Shown here: positions 1-10,010 of the stretch, one piece after another | Position numbering within the stretch: the stretch's first letter is position 1 | How the letters are laid out: each line of letters opens with the position of its first letter | NCBI GenBank assembly: GCA_933228675.1 | Contig: OW121741.1 | Location: forward strand, 120,006,918 to 120,070,917 | Reading direction: 5' to 3' | From: Stomorhina lunata | Lineage: Eukaryota; Arthropoda; Insecta; Diptera; Rhiniidae | Length of the DNA stretch: 64,000 nucleotides | Made by a program: the position numbers and the translations under genes | Notes under the pieces: model-generated | Databases searched by the model: none | What the model was told of the DNA's origin: nothing | The model's input: the letters and a program-made list of their open reading frames with translations, nothing else

Positions 1-462
1 AATGCCAGCCAGTGTGCAAAATTTTATAGCAATCGGTCATCATTTGACCATACAATGCCATATAAAAAACGTACATAAACACAGAAATACAAAAATGATA
101 GAGGATTTCATCAAATGAAAGTACGATACCACCTTTAAGCATAAAGAGCTAGAGGGACAAAATTTTACCAAAGTATTTTCAATATTTTGATAAACTTTTG
201 TATCAAAAATAGATGAAATCGGTTTAGATTTAGCTAGAGTTCCCATATAACCCCGCACTGGGAATCAAATGAACGCTTACAAATTAAGTCCAATTGTAAT
301 AGATATCACAACTTAACTTAGAACAAGGAAGTTTTATGCAACTATTGGTCACTAATAAAATTTCATAGGAATCGGTACATACTTGACTATAGCTTTCATA
401 TAAAAACCATTTCCGGAAACCAGGAAATTGCCACAATTGACAGTTTAAAGCTATTAAATTAT
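1..462 (+). mobile_element. Family X dispersed element, left fragment (copy 1)
   Basis: This stretch matches, in the same order and orientation, the middle of the more complete family X copy (about 39390-39865). Shared landmarks are CCAGCCAGTGTGCAAAATTT, the 'catttgacca ... cccatataa' motifs, CCCCGC and the run AAGCTATTAAATTA at the right edge. The similarity stops abruptly at about 462, where the head of the palindromic-minisatellite composite begins, and resumes at about 3506 with sequence that lies about 420 bp further along the reference copy. I read the two pieces as one element split by the composite. The left end lies outside the window. No coding potential is visible; the two small minus-strand frames here (40-258, 284-472) look like chance. 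Confidence 0.75.
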
Positions 463-464
463 AA

Positions 465-824
465 ACAGGCATAGACAGACCATACCACCAGAAGCCGAGG
501 ACTTTTAATAATTAATGAAACTCGTGAAAATGAGTATTAAAAACATTCAGTTGGAATATAAATGTTAGAAAAGTCGGTTGGTGCTGCTTTGTTAAAGAAA
601 ATACAAAAACAAAATATACAAAAAACAAAATCAAATTTATAGCAACAAAATATATGGTTCGTGAGACCAAAAAATATAATCTCGAACTTTGTTGTCACAA
701 AACTATTATTTTTGCAAACATTGGGAATATTTTGGAAATTTGGGAATATTTTTTAAAACAGAAAAAATTCTAATATTAAGCAATTTTAGATTTTTATATT
801 TTTTGATATTTTCGATCTAAATAT
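465..824 (+). mobile_element. Conserved 'head' of minisatellite composite, copy 1
   Basis: A non-tandem module of about 350 bp present three times in the window: here, at 51951-52300 on the same strand, and at 30390-30762 on the minus strand. All copies begin near an 'ATAA(a/g)CAGGC'-like edge. They then share 'GACCATACCA ... AGCAGCCGA', 'AACTCGTGAAAATG', 'AATATAATCTCGAAC', 'AAACATTGGGAAT', 'TTCTAATATT' and a run reading TTAGATTTTTATATTTTTT. Each leads straight into a minisatellite with the same 30-bp monomer in the same relative orientation. The copies are clearly diverged. No open reading frame is shared. It may be the 5' part of a non-autonomous mobile element whose body is the minisatellite; the element class is not recognised. 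Confidence 0.7.
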
Positions 825-1895
825 CTTTCTATAGAAAAATTTTTAATAAAAATTTCTTTCTTGGCAAAACTTTTCGACAAAAATAATTTTCTGTAAAAAT
901 TTTCAATAAAACAATTTTTATATTCAAAAATTTTCAAACCTTCTATTTTTGATGAAAAAAATATCTATAAAAAATTTTAATAAAAAAATTTTCTATAGAA
1001 AAATGACAAAAAAATTCTCTGTATACAAATTTTTGATAAAACAATTTTCTATAGAAAAATTTTTACTAAAAAAATTTTCTATAGAAAAATTTTTGATAAA
1101 AAAATTTTCTATAAAAATTTGCTAAGAAAATTTTCTATAGAAAAATTTTTGATAAAAATATTTTTATAGAAAAATTTTTGATAAAAAAATTTTCTATAGA
1201 AAAATTTTTGATAAAAAAATGTTCTATAGAAAAATTTTTGTTAAAAAAATTTTCTATAGAAAAATTTTTGATAAAAAAATTTTCTATAGATAAATTTTTG
1301 ATAAAAAAATTTTCTATAGAAAATTATTTGATCAAAAAATTTTCTATAGAAAATTATTTGATAAAAAAATTTTCTATAGAAAATTATTTGATAAAAAAAT
1401 TTTCTATAGAAAAATTTTTGATAAAAAAATTTTCTATAAAAAATTTTTGATAAAAAAATTTTTGATAAAAAATTTTTCTATAGGAAAGTTTTCTATAGAA
1501 AAATTTTTGATAAAAAAATTTTCTATAGAAAAATTTTTGATAAAATAATTTTCTATAGAAAAATTTTTGATAAAAAAATTTTCTATAGAAAAATTTTTGA
1601 TAAAAAAATTTTTTTTCTATAGAAAAATTTTTGATAAAAAAATTTTTTTTCTATAGAAAAATTTTTGATCAAAATATTTTCTATAGAAAAATTTTTGATA
1701 AAAAAATTTTTTTTCTATAGAAAAATTTTTGATCAAAAAATTTTCTATAGAAAAATTTTTGATCAAAAAATTTTCTATAGAAAAATTTTTGATAAAAAAT
1801 TTTCTATAGAAAAATTTTTGCTAAAAAAATTTTCTATAGAAAAATTTTTACTAAAAAAATTTTCTGTAGAAAAATTTTTGATAAAAAAATTTTCT
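825..1895 (+). repeat. 30-bp palindromic minisatellite, array 1a
   Basis: Head-to-tail units of about 30 bp, each with the core TTTTCTATAGAAAA (a perfect 14-bp palindrome), then ATTTTTGATAAAAAAA. Units are degenerate up to about 1020 and become regular after that. Local variants include GAAAATTATTTG (1321-1390), GATCAAAA (around 1330 and 1670-1770) and units with extra T (1600-1720). Because the core is self-complementary, both strands read as related Lys/Phe/Ile-rich peptides, so the 90- and 88-codon frames here are not genes. The array continues after the MITE at about 1917-2197. Confidence 0.95.
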
Positions 1896-1916
1896 TTGGG
1901 AATTAATTATTCGAAC

Positions 1917-2197
1917 TTTAGAATTGATTGAAAAATTAGGTTTTATCAGGCTTGAGTTCATTTCAAACTCAATGAGTTAAATTGATGATTATCTCTGCAA
2001 TTTGACAACTCGACTGTGGTCGAGGGCGCTAAGTGCTGATGACGTCCTGTGGCGGGACAGAAATTGCAATCCACTGAGCCGCGTTCAAAACTAATTTTTT
2101 CAGTTTTTCTCCACAATTACTTTTCAAATTTTCAAAATTAATAATTTGAAAGTTAAATGAACTCAAGCCTGATTAAACCTAATTTTTCAATTCTAAA
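1917..2197. mobile_element. Small TIR element (MITE-like) inside the minisatellite
   Basis: A non-repetitive block of about 280 bp interrupts array 1. Its edges are long imperfect inverted repeats. The left arm (1917-1972) contains GAAAAATTAGG and ATCAGGCTTGAGTTCATTT. The right arm (2146-2197) carries their reverse complements, AAATGAACTCAAGCCTGAT and CCTAATTTTTC. The arms are about 50 bp and differ by a few bases plus a 4-bp insertion in the left arm. Inside is a small perfect hairpin, CTCGAC-TGTG-GTCGAG (2009-2024). It has no coding capacity. I could not define a clean target-site duplication: the left side has about 20 bp (1896-1916) that is neither arm nor array. The superfamily is unknown. 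Confidence 0.8.
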
Positions 2198-3106
2198 AAA
2201 ATTTTCTATAGAAAAATTTTTGATAAAAAAATTTTCTATAGAAAAATTTTTGATAAAAAAATGTTCTATAGAAAAATTTTTGTTAAAAAAATTTTCTATA
2301 GAAAAATTTTTGATAAAAAAATTTTCTATAGAAAAATTTTTGATAAAAAAATTTTCTATAGAAAATTATTTGATAAAAAAATTTTCTATAGAAAATTATT
2401 TGATAAAAAAATTTTCTATAGAAAAAGTTTTAATAAAAAAAATTTTCTATAAAAAATTTTTCTATAGGAAAATTTTCTATAGAAAAATTTTTGATAAAAA
2501 AATTTTCTATAGAAAAATTTTTGATAAAATAATTTTCTATAGAAAAATTTTTGATAAAAAAATTTTCTATAGAAAAATTTTTGATAAAAAAAATTTCTAT
2601 AGAAAAATTTTTGATAAAAACATTTTCTATAGAAAAATTTTTGATAAAAAAATTGTCTATAGAAAAATTTTTGATAAAAAAATTTTCTATAGAAAATTAT
2701 TTGATAAAAAAATTTTCTATAAAAAAATTTTTGATAAAAAAATTTTCTGTAGAAAAATTTTTGATAAAAAAATTGTCTATAGAAAAATTTTTGATAAAAA
2801 AATTGTCTATATAAAAATTTTTGATAAAAAAATTGTCTATAGAAAAATTTTTGATAAAAAAATTTTCTATAGAAAATTATTTGATAAAAAAATTTTCTAT
2901 AGAAAAATTTTTGATAAAAAAATTTTCTGTAGAAAAATTTTTGATAAAAAAATTGTCTATAGAAAAATTTTTGATAAAAAAATTGTCTATAGAAAAATTT
3001 TTGATAAAAAAATTGTATATAGAAAAATTTTTGATAAAAAAATTTTCTATAGAAAATTATTTGATAAAAAAAGTTTCTATAGAAAAAATTTTGATAAAAA
3101 AATTTT
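2198..3106 (+). repeat. 30-bp palindromic minisatellite, array 1b with 180-bp higher-order repeat
   Basis: Continuation of array 1 after the MITE. The series of monomer variants at 2255-2535 (GTTCTATAG, TTTGTTAAAA, GAAAATTATTTG units, TTCTATAGG, TAAAATAATT) repeats the series at about 1220-1550, so part of the array was block-duplicated. From about 2690 the monomers form a higher-order repeat: the variant GAAAATTAT ends at 2700, 2880 and 3060, exactly 180 bp (six monomers) apart, with TTCTGTAG and TTGTCTATAG variants at matching places between. The 325-codon frame across this block is simple read-through of the repeat. Confidence 0.95.
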
Positions 3107-3381
3107 CTTCAAAAAGAAGAGTATTCGCATTTGATCCCAAATCTGTTACATTTATTTATTGATAAAAAGCCAAAAAATGTTTGCGGAGAAACCAAATTCC
3201 TCGACGCGTTTCGATGGTTGGTTAAGCCATCTCTTCAGGAGGATTATCCCCACTTTAGACAGATCGAAAACCTCGCATTATTACTATATTTACAAACAAA
3301 ACTTTTCAGAATTATGTTCATAAACCAAAAGCATAAATCATTGACTGAACAAAAACAAACATTTTTCAGTTTTCATCTACC
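3107..3381 (+). mobile_element. Internal fragment of the PIF/Harbinger element, without termini
   Basis: About 275 bp closely matches the interior of the Harbinger-type element at 36834-37729 (equivalent to about 37254-37550). Over 3171-3302 I count only three differences. It lacks a 22-bp stretch present in the other copy (around 37308-37330), and both terminal inverted repeats are absent. The array resumes at about 3401 after some 20 bp of unassigned sequence. An internal piece without ends is unlikely to have arrived by ordinary cut-and-paste; filler DNA captured during break repair, or loss of the ends by array turnover, are the simple explanations. Confidence 0.8.
3160..3302 (+). pseudogene. 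Harbinger-like transposase N-terminal remnant (copy in array 1)
   Basis: This open stretch encodes a peptide containing KNVCGETKFLDAFRWLVKP, followed by SLQEDY, HFRQIENLALLLYLQT. It is nearly identical to the peptide inside the TIR element at 36834-37729. The pattern 'F..W..KPSLQ....FR..I...LAL.L..L.T' resembles the N-terminal region of PIF/Harbinger (HARBI1-like) transposases, upstream of the catalytic domain; this is recognition by eye. No DDE catalytic residues are present. Beyond 3302 the frame runs through 3' element sequence into the minisatellite and stops at 3472. It is a fragment, not a functional gene. Confidence 0.45.
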
Positions 3382-3400
3382 TTCACTTCCCACATTCTTT

Positions 3401-3505
3401 TCTGTAGAAAATTTTTTGATAAAAAAATTTTCTATAGAAAAATTTTTGATAAAAAAATTTTCTGTAGTATAATTTTGACAAAAAAAATTTTTGATAAAAA
3501 AATTT
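3401..3505 (+). repeat. 30-bp palindromic minisatellite, array 1c
   Basis: The last few units of array 1, with the core TTTTCTATAGAAAA and variants (TTCTGTAG). They show that the Harbinger fragment lies inside the array. The array ends abruptly at about 3505, where family X sequence resumes. Confidence 0.85.
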
Positions 3506-3661
3506 AGTCCAAAAACTTACCAACTAACGTAACAATTTTATTTTGGTCATTTTGAATTAGCTTCGTAGATATGAGAGATATTTTTCTAAATTTTACACAA
3601 TTTGACGGTGGGTATATAAAATTCGACATAGCAGAATATAACACTCTTACTTGTTTTAACT
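3506..3661 (+). mobile_element. Family X dispersed element, right end (copy 1)
   Basis: This matches 40290-40458 of the reference copy: CCAACTA(A/G)CGTAACAA, CTTCGTAGATATGAGA, GACGGTGGGTATATAA, and the terminal CTCTTACTTGTTTT. The terminal hairpin, perfect in other copies (ATTCGGC-aca-GCCGAAT), is damaged here (ATTCGAC-ata-GCAGAAT). With 1-462 it makes one interrupted copy. Confidence 0.75.
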
Positions 3662-4118
3662 TTTTTTCCATTTGCAGCAAAAAAAAACATATGCATTTGG
3701 TGTAGTTGTGTAGATATTTTAGAATATCTAAATATCTGGTATAGGAAGTTAGTAATCCGCCTATCATACCAGAGGTTCGTGGTTCATAACTCAGCTAGCC
3801 ACTGCTCATTGAGTGTTGGGCTATGTAAGACATCTCAAACTAATGCATTTGCCGTTCGGAGCCGGAGTTAAAACGTAGGTCTTAAAAAATGAGTCTAAAA
3901 ATAGAATCAAATGCAGCTCATTGTCTGAGTGAAGTACAACTTGTTCCAATTGGTATGTCGTGGGAATTATGTGTATATAAATATCTAGCAAGTTGGTCCA
4001 CATTTGACCCTAGCTCCTATTTAGGGGCCAATAATTGAAATGGCTTAACTATATACGTCTTGTAGCTTCATATAGTCGAGGTTAACCGCCTATAGCACTC
4101 TTTTTACCTGTTTTAAAT
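3662..4118 (+). repeat. Degraded dispersed-repeat fragments
   Basis: A patchwork with traces of the same dispersed families. TTGGTCCACATTTGACC and TAGCTCCTATTTA at about 3984-4023 resemble the 'cggtccacatttgaccatagctcccatat' motif. TATAGCACTCTTTTTACCTG (about 4089-4108) resembles a family X/Y terminus. GGTTCGTGGTTCATAAC (about 3772-3788) is a weak match to a Pol III B box, but I see no convincing tRNA-like fold. A small hairpin AGATATT-TTAG-AATATCT lies near 3711-3730. No gene. Confidence 0.4.
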
Positions 4119-4857
4119 GCATTTGTTTATTTCAGGCGAAGAGAAAACTGAATGTATACAAACTTGTTCATTTAACTGTAAAAAAAGTGATGTCTGTTTA
4201 TTTAAAATACACAAGAAAATAAAATACATATATGTGCATGTATGTACTTTAATCAGGCTTTTACAATAAAAAAGCTATAATTTAAAATATTAAATTTCAG
4301 AGCAAAGCCAAAGTAAAAAAATAAATATTAAAAAAAACAATTATTTTTAATATAAAAATACAAATTTTACTATATCGAACAATTTATACCTTAAAAATCT
4401 GAATGTTATAATTCAGATTTTTGAGATATCATTTTTTTGCCACCACACACATGCAATACACAAATATAACATCATGTTAACATAAAGTCAAAATACCACA
4501 AAAAAAAGTCAAATAAAGTTCTTCAGTAAATAAACGAGATTCTTTTTAAAGTATTTAATTCTTAAAGTAAAATAAATTTTAATTTAAATTCTTTGTTTAA
4601 AAAATCCGCATTAAAGAAAAAACCGCAGTCATATCATTGTCGGTGTGGTTCTTTTTTTACCGGATTGTATTAAAATAAATGTGTCTTATTAAAAGCTAAA
4701 TGATAAGAGACTTTTTGTAAAGGGAATGAGAAAATGTAAAGAAAAATTGTTTGTATTTACTCTTCTCAAACCGAAGAACAAATTGTTGAAATATGTCATT
4801 CTATTACAAAATGGTAAAGACTGAGATCAATGAAATTAGACAAATATTGAAGTCAGT
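4119..4857. other. AT-rich sequence without recognised features
   Basis: Single-copy looking, A+T-rich DNA with short runs of A and T. I see no reading frame, RNA gene or repeat unit that I can support. Confidence 0.6.
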
Positions 4858-5672
4858 AAAAAACTTTTTATAGGAAATTTTTGATTTTTTTTTTATAAGA
4901 AATTTTTAAAAAATTTGCTTTTTATATGAAATTTTTGAAAAATTTGCTTTGTATAGGAAATTTTTAAAAAATTTTGATTTTATAGGAAATTTTTGAAAAA
5001 TTTGCTTCTTATAGAAAATTTTTTAAAAATTTCCTTTGTATAGGAAATTTTTGAAAAATTTGCTTTTTATAGTAAATTTTTGAAAAATTTGCTTTTTATA
5101 GGAAATTTTTGAAAAATTTGCTTTTTATAGGAAATTTTTGAAAAATTTGCTTTTTATAGGAAATTTTTGAAAAATTTGCTTTTTATAGGAAATTTTTCAA
5201 AAATTTGCTTTTTATAGGAAATTTTTCAAAAATTTGCTTTTTATAGGAAATTTTTCAAAAATTTGCTTTTTATAGGAAATTTTTCAAAAATTTGCTTTTT
5301 ATAGGAAATTTTTCAAAAATTTGCTTTTTATAGGAACTTTTTCAAAAATTTGCTTTTTATAGGAAATTTTTCAAAAATTTGCTTTTTATAGGAAATTTTT
5401 CAAAAATTTGCTTTTTATAGGAAATTTTTCAAAAATTTGCTTTTTATGGGAAATTTTTCAAAAATTTGCTTTTTATGGGAAATTTTTCAAAAATTTGCTT
5501 TTTATGGGAGATTTTTCAAATATTTTCTTTTTTATAGGAAATTTTTCAAAAATTTGCTTTTTATAGGAAATTTTTCAAAAATTTGCTTTTTATAGGAAAT
5601 TTTTCAAAAATTTGCTTTGTATAGGAAATTTCTAAAAAAATTTGCTTTTATAGGAAATTTTTGAAAAATTTG
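4858..5672 (+). repeat. 29-bp palindromic minisatellite, array 2 left part
   Basis: Tandem 29-bp units built from TTTGCTTTTTATAGG and the 17-bp palindrome AAATTTTTCAAAAATTT. The first third mostly has G at the palindrome centre (TTTTTGAAAAA) and later units have C, so the array consists of homogenised sub-blocks. It is interrupted at about 5672 by family Y and resumes at about 8170. Confidence 0.95.
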
Positions 5673-8169
5673 TTTATTGTTTATTAGTGATCGTAGACTC
5701 CATAAAAATTATACCGATCGACTCAGAATCGGGAGGAGAATCGATTAAGCGATGTCCATCTGTCTGTCTGTCTGTCTGTTGAAATCAAGTTTCTGAAGCC
5801 CCTGGAGGATGGACTTACATAAATTATATATCAGATTTTAGGAAATTCTCCCGCAATGAACGCTATTAAATTTCATTAAAATCGGTTTATAAACACCGAA
5901 AATATCGAAAAAATACCAAAAATTAGACGAAAATTTTAAAATTTTTGATTTAAACACACTTTTAAATAAAAAGAGAAAAAAGATACTCCTGGTGTACATG
6001 TGATAATATGTTATATACCAGATTGTAGGAAATAGTTTCCCAAAACACTCTGTAAAATTTTATCAAAATCGGTCCATAAACAACTGAGATATCGCTAAAA
6101 CACTGAATTTGATGTATCGCAAATTGCCCAAAGTTCGCATTAGAGAATGTTTGTTGAAAAAATGAAATGCAGAAAGAGGAAAAACCATCCTCCTGGAGCA
6201 CGGACCTACATAAATTTTATATCAGATTTTAGGAAATTCCCCCGCCAAGCACGTTATTAAATTTTATCAAAAGCGGTCCATAAACAATTGAGATATCGCA
6301 ATAACACTACATTTGATGTACAGCAAATTGCCCAAAGTATGTGTCTAAGAAATTTTGTTTACATTTTGTAAGTATTATTTCAGCGATATCTCAGGTGTTT
6401 ATGGACCGATCGTGATGAAATTTGACATCGTTCTTTGTGTGAGGATTTTCTAAAATCTATACTCCACAAATCTGATTACGAATACCATTCAAATTGTACC
6501 GATCAACTCAGAATCGGCAGGAGAATCGATTTCGCGACTTCCGTCCGTCCGCCTGTTTGTCTGTCTGTCTGTCCGTCCGTCCGTCTGTTTTTTTGTCCGT
6601 CCGTCTACCTGTCAGTAATTTTTTCTGTTGTAGTCGAGTTTTTGGAGCTCCTGTTTTGTCGATATCTCAGGTGTTTATTTTGATGAAATTTAATAGCGTC
6701 CTTCGCAGGGGATTACCTAAATCCTGATGCATTCGGTAATTTGTGGTAGATATAATTTAGCGTTTAAGCGATGGTGTTTTGATCGACAATGATCAAATTC
6801 AGGGTGGGACGATATCCTAAAATTTTATGTAAAATGAATGTGGGTATACCTTTAAGGAGCTCCACAAATCTGATTTTAGCAGACAGACACTCTGCATTAA
6901 TCTTAATTTTGTGTCTGACTTTTGAACATTATGATAACATTTGAGAATGTATTATATATCAAATTAAAGGTGATCTTCCTAGGAAGTACAAAAATGCAGC
7001 TAATTACATGATATCCGTTCAAAACCTACATATGTATGTAAGTATCTCACATATCAACGAAAATTAAAATTTTTTAATTGCAATTGGGAGAAATCCGTTC
7101 ACGTTTGACAATTGATCACGTATAACTTCGCCTAAGATACGATGATGACATTTAGTATAAAGACGTTGTACAATATTGATATTCAGGGCGATAGCGCCTA
7201 AAATAAACTTTCTAGAGGGACAACATTTGACAAAAGTATTTCTGATATTTGAAAAGTTCGATATTGAAAATGGGCGAGCTCTATTCACATTTAGTGAAAT
7301 CTCCCATATACCTAACCCCGACCGGGAATCGATTTAATGCTGATAAATTAAATCACATTAAAATTGCACAAGGAACTAGAGCAAAACTTTCCAAACATCC
7401 ATCGGACAGATCGAAAAAACAATACATCCCAAATGTTATTGATGAAGTGTTCATTTTAATTAATTAACTAACTTCAGATTAATAAGTAAATCTTTAATAA
7501 CTTTTCCGACAAAGCTGATATCCATCCATTCAAAAGCTATATATTTCACGTATGTATCTCAAACTAAGAGTGTATACCCTATAATTTTAAGGCTTATCAT
7601 TGTTAAAGCTTTGACCTAAATCAGTCCGCTAACTTCAGAGTTTTACACAACTAATCAAGAACTTTTACTAGTTGGATAATTCGTACGAATTAAAGTGCAC
7701 AACCCTCACTGGGCATTGTGTTTTTGGGTTGCATGTCAGAATACTTAAACTTCATCAAATCGATGTGCTATTGCAAATGTAAGGGCATCTACATTTTGAA
7801 GCATCTTTTCTGCACGGTTTATCTGGTCTATCGAACTCTATTAAATGTTCGTAAAATATGTGTCTATTTTATTTCGAAGCTACTGGCTGGCTTTATTATC
7901 TTTCACAAAGGGACCACTTTAGAACCCAAGTGAAGCTTCCCTAGACATCAGCCTCCTGCCCAACCTAACCTTTGGGTGCATAACTATTCTAGATGATGAC
8001 GCCACCGAAAAGCTTTTCTTTTTCCGACTCTTAATTTTAAAGACTCTTTGCATATAATACTAGTATAACCAAATTTTGCTAGGAATTACATTAAGTACTT
8101 TTGCAACACCATTGGTGAAGGGTATCCAAGATTCGGCAAAGCCGAATATACCACTCTTACTTGTTTATT
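5673..8169 (+). mobile_element. Family Y dispersed element, copy 1, inserted in array 2
   Basis: About 2.5 kb of non-tandem sequence splits the 29-bp minisatellite. From 6600 onward it matches the second copy at 19450-21163 in order and orientation (CTCCTGTTTTGTCGATATCT, TTCGCAGGGGATTAC, GGTGGGACGATATCCTAAAA, GATGATGACGCCACCGAAAA and more). The right end is GGTGAAGGGTATCCAAGATT, then a perfect hairpin ATTCGGC-aaa-GCCGAAT (8131-8147) and CTCTTACTTGTTTA. The left third holds imperfect internal duplications ('TATATCAGATTTTAGGAAATT' type, about 5825 and 6220) and CTGT/CCGT-rich stretches (5757-5779, 6538-6614). No transposase or intact reading frame is visible, so it is non-autonomous or decayed. 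The superfamily is unknown. Confidence 0.75.
8131..8166 (+). other. Terminal hairpin of family Y, copy 1
   Basis: Perfect 7-bp stem ATTCGGC (8131-8137) and GCCGAAT (8141-8147) with loop AAA, followed by ATACCACTCTTACTTGTTTA. The same structure sits at the right end of the copies ending at 21163 and 40458 and, damaged, at 3661. A short hairpin close to a fixed 3' end is Helitron-like, but the CTTG ending does not match the usual CTRR, so the class stays open. Confidence 0.6.
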
Positions 8170-10010
8170 TTATTTTTTTTTTGAAAAATTTGCTTTTTAT
8201 AGGAAATTTTCAAAAAAAATTCTTTTTATAGGAAATTTTTGAAAAATTAGCTTTTTATAGGAAATTTTTGAAAAATTTGTTTTTTATAGGAAATTTTTGA
8301 AAAATTTGCTTTTTATAGGAAATTTTTCAAAAATTTGCTTTTTATGGAAAATTTTTCAAAAATTTGCTTTTTATGGAAAATTTTTCAAAAATTTGCTTTT
8401 TATAGGAAATTTTTCAAAAATTTGCTTTTTATAGGAAATTTTTCAAAAATTTGCTTTTTATAGGAAATTTTTCAAAAATTTGCCTTTTATAGGAAATTTT
8501 TCAAAAATTTGCTTTTATAGGAAATTTTTCAAAAATTTGCTTATTTTAGGAAATTTTTCAAAAATTTGCTTTTTATAGGAAATTTTTCAAAAATTTGCTT
8601 TTTACAGGAAATTTTTCAAAAATTTGCTTTTTATAGGAAATTTTTCAAAAATTTGCTTTTTATAGGAAATTTTTCAAAAATTTGCTTTTTATAGGAAATT
8701 TTTCAAAAATTTGCTTTTATAGGAAATTTTTGAAAAATTTGCTTTTATAGGAAATTTTTGGAAAATTTGCTTTTATAGGAAATTTTTCAAAAATTTGCTT
8801 TTATAGGAAATTTTTGAAAAATTTGCTTTTATAGGAATTTTTTAAAAAATTTGCTTTTATAGGAAATTTTTGAAAAATTTGCTTTTGTAGGAAATTTTTT
8901 GAAAAATTTGCTTTTATAGAAATTTTTTTAAAAATTTGCTTTTTATGGGAAATTTTTAAAAATTTTGCTTTTATAGAAAATTTTCGAAAACTTCAGAAAA
9001 ATTTTCTTTTTGTAAGAAATTTTCTAAAATTTGCTTTGTATAATTTTTGAAAAATTTTCTTTTTATAGAAAATTTACATTTAATAGAAAATTTTTGAAAA
9101 ATTTGCTCTTTTTAGAAAATTTGTGAAAAATTTCATTTTGATAGAAAAAATTTTAATGGGAAATTTTCAAAAAAATTGCTTTTCATAAGAAAGATTCGAA
9201 AATTTTTGCTTGTTATAGGAAAATTTTTAAAAATTTAGTTTTAATGGGATATTTTAAAAAAATTTAATTTTTTTTAGGAAATTTTTGGAAAATTTGGTTT
9301 AAAAAATTTACTTTTTATAAGAAATTTTCTAATAATTTGCCTTTTATATGACTTTTATAGAAATTATTAAAAAATAATTTGTTAATAGATAATTTAAAAA
9401 AAATTTACTATTTACAGAAAATTTCGAAAAATTTGTTTTTAAAAGAAAATTATTACAAAACTTACTTTTTAAAGAATATTTTGGAAATTTTTATTTTTTA
9501 GGAAATTTTCCAGAAATATAGCTTTTTATAGGAAATGAGCCAAAAATTAGGTTTATATAGAAAGTATTTAAAAATTTAAGAATCATTAATTTGTTGTAGA
9601 AACTTTTCTAAAAGTTTTCTAAAAATTTTCTTTTTTTAGAAAATTTTCTAAAAACTTACCTTTTATAGAAAAGTATCAATAAATTTATTTTTTTAAAACG
9701 AAATTTTCTTAAAATCTAACTTTTATAAGAAATTTTTCAAAAAGTTTACTTTTTGAAGGAAATTTGAAAAAAAATACTTTTCATAGGAACTTTTTTAAAA
9801 ATTTACTTTTTATAGGAAATTATAGCAAATTTTCGAGAAATCCACATAAATGAGAAATTTTGTAAAAATTTACTTTGAATAGCAAATTTTGTAAAAATTT
9901 ACTTTGTATAGTAAATTTTAAAAAAATTTTCTTTGTAGAGGAAATTTTTGAGAAATGAACTTTTTAAGTTAATTTTTCCCTTTAGAGAAAATTTTGTATA
10001 ATTTTCTTTT
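8170..10010 (+). repeat. 29-bp palindromic minisatellite, array 2 right part with degenerate tail
   Basis: Continuation of the 29-bp array (TTTGCTTTTTATAGG, AAATTTTTCAAAAATTT). Units are regular to about 8700, shorter by one T (GCTTTTATAGG) to about 8990, then increasingly diverged to about 10010. The gradient from homogeneous to decayed units suggests exchange is active mainly in the left part. Confidence 0.9.

Noticed and set aside
2157..3134. 325-codon Lys/Phe/Ile-rich frame
   Set aside because: Read-through of the 30-bp minisatellite; overlapping frames and the reverse strand give similar peptides because the unit is self-complementary.
3660..4118. tRNA-like SINE around the GGTTCGTGGTTCATAAC motif
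   Set aside because: The B-box match is imperfect and no A box lies at the right distance on that strand.
7718..7933. 71-codon frame in family Y that begins MFLGCMSEYL
   Set aside because: The matching region of the second copy (about 20579-20840) has indels and substitutions that do not preserve a frame, so it is not conserved coding sequence.
8108..8169. Helitron 3' end (hairpin near the terminus)
   Set aside because: The ending reads CTTG instead of CTRR, no TC 5' start was found, and family X shows inverted ends, so the assignment is not supported.
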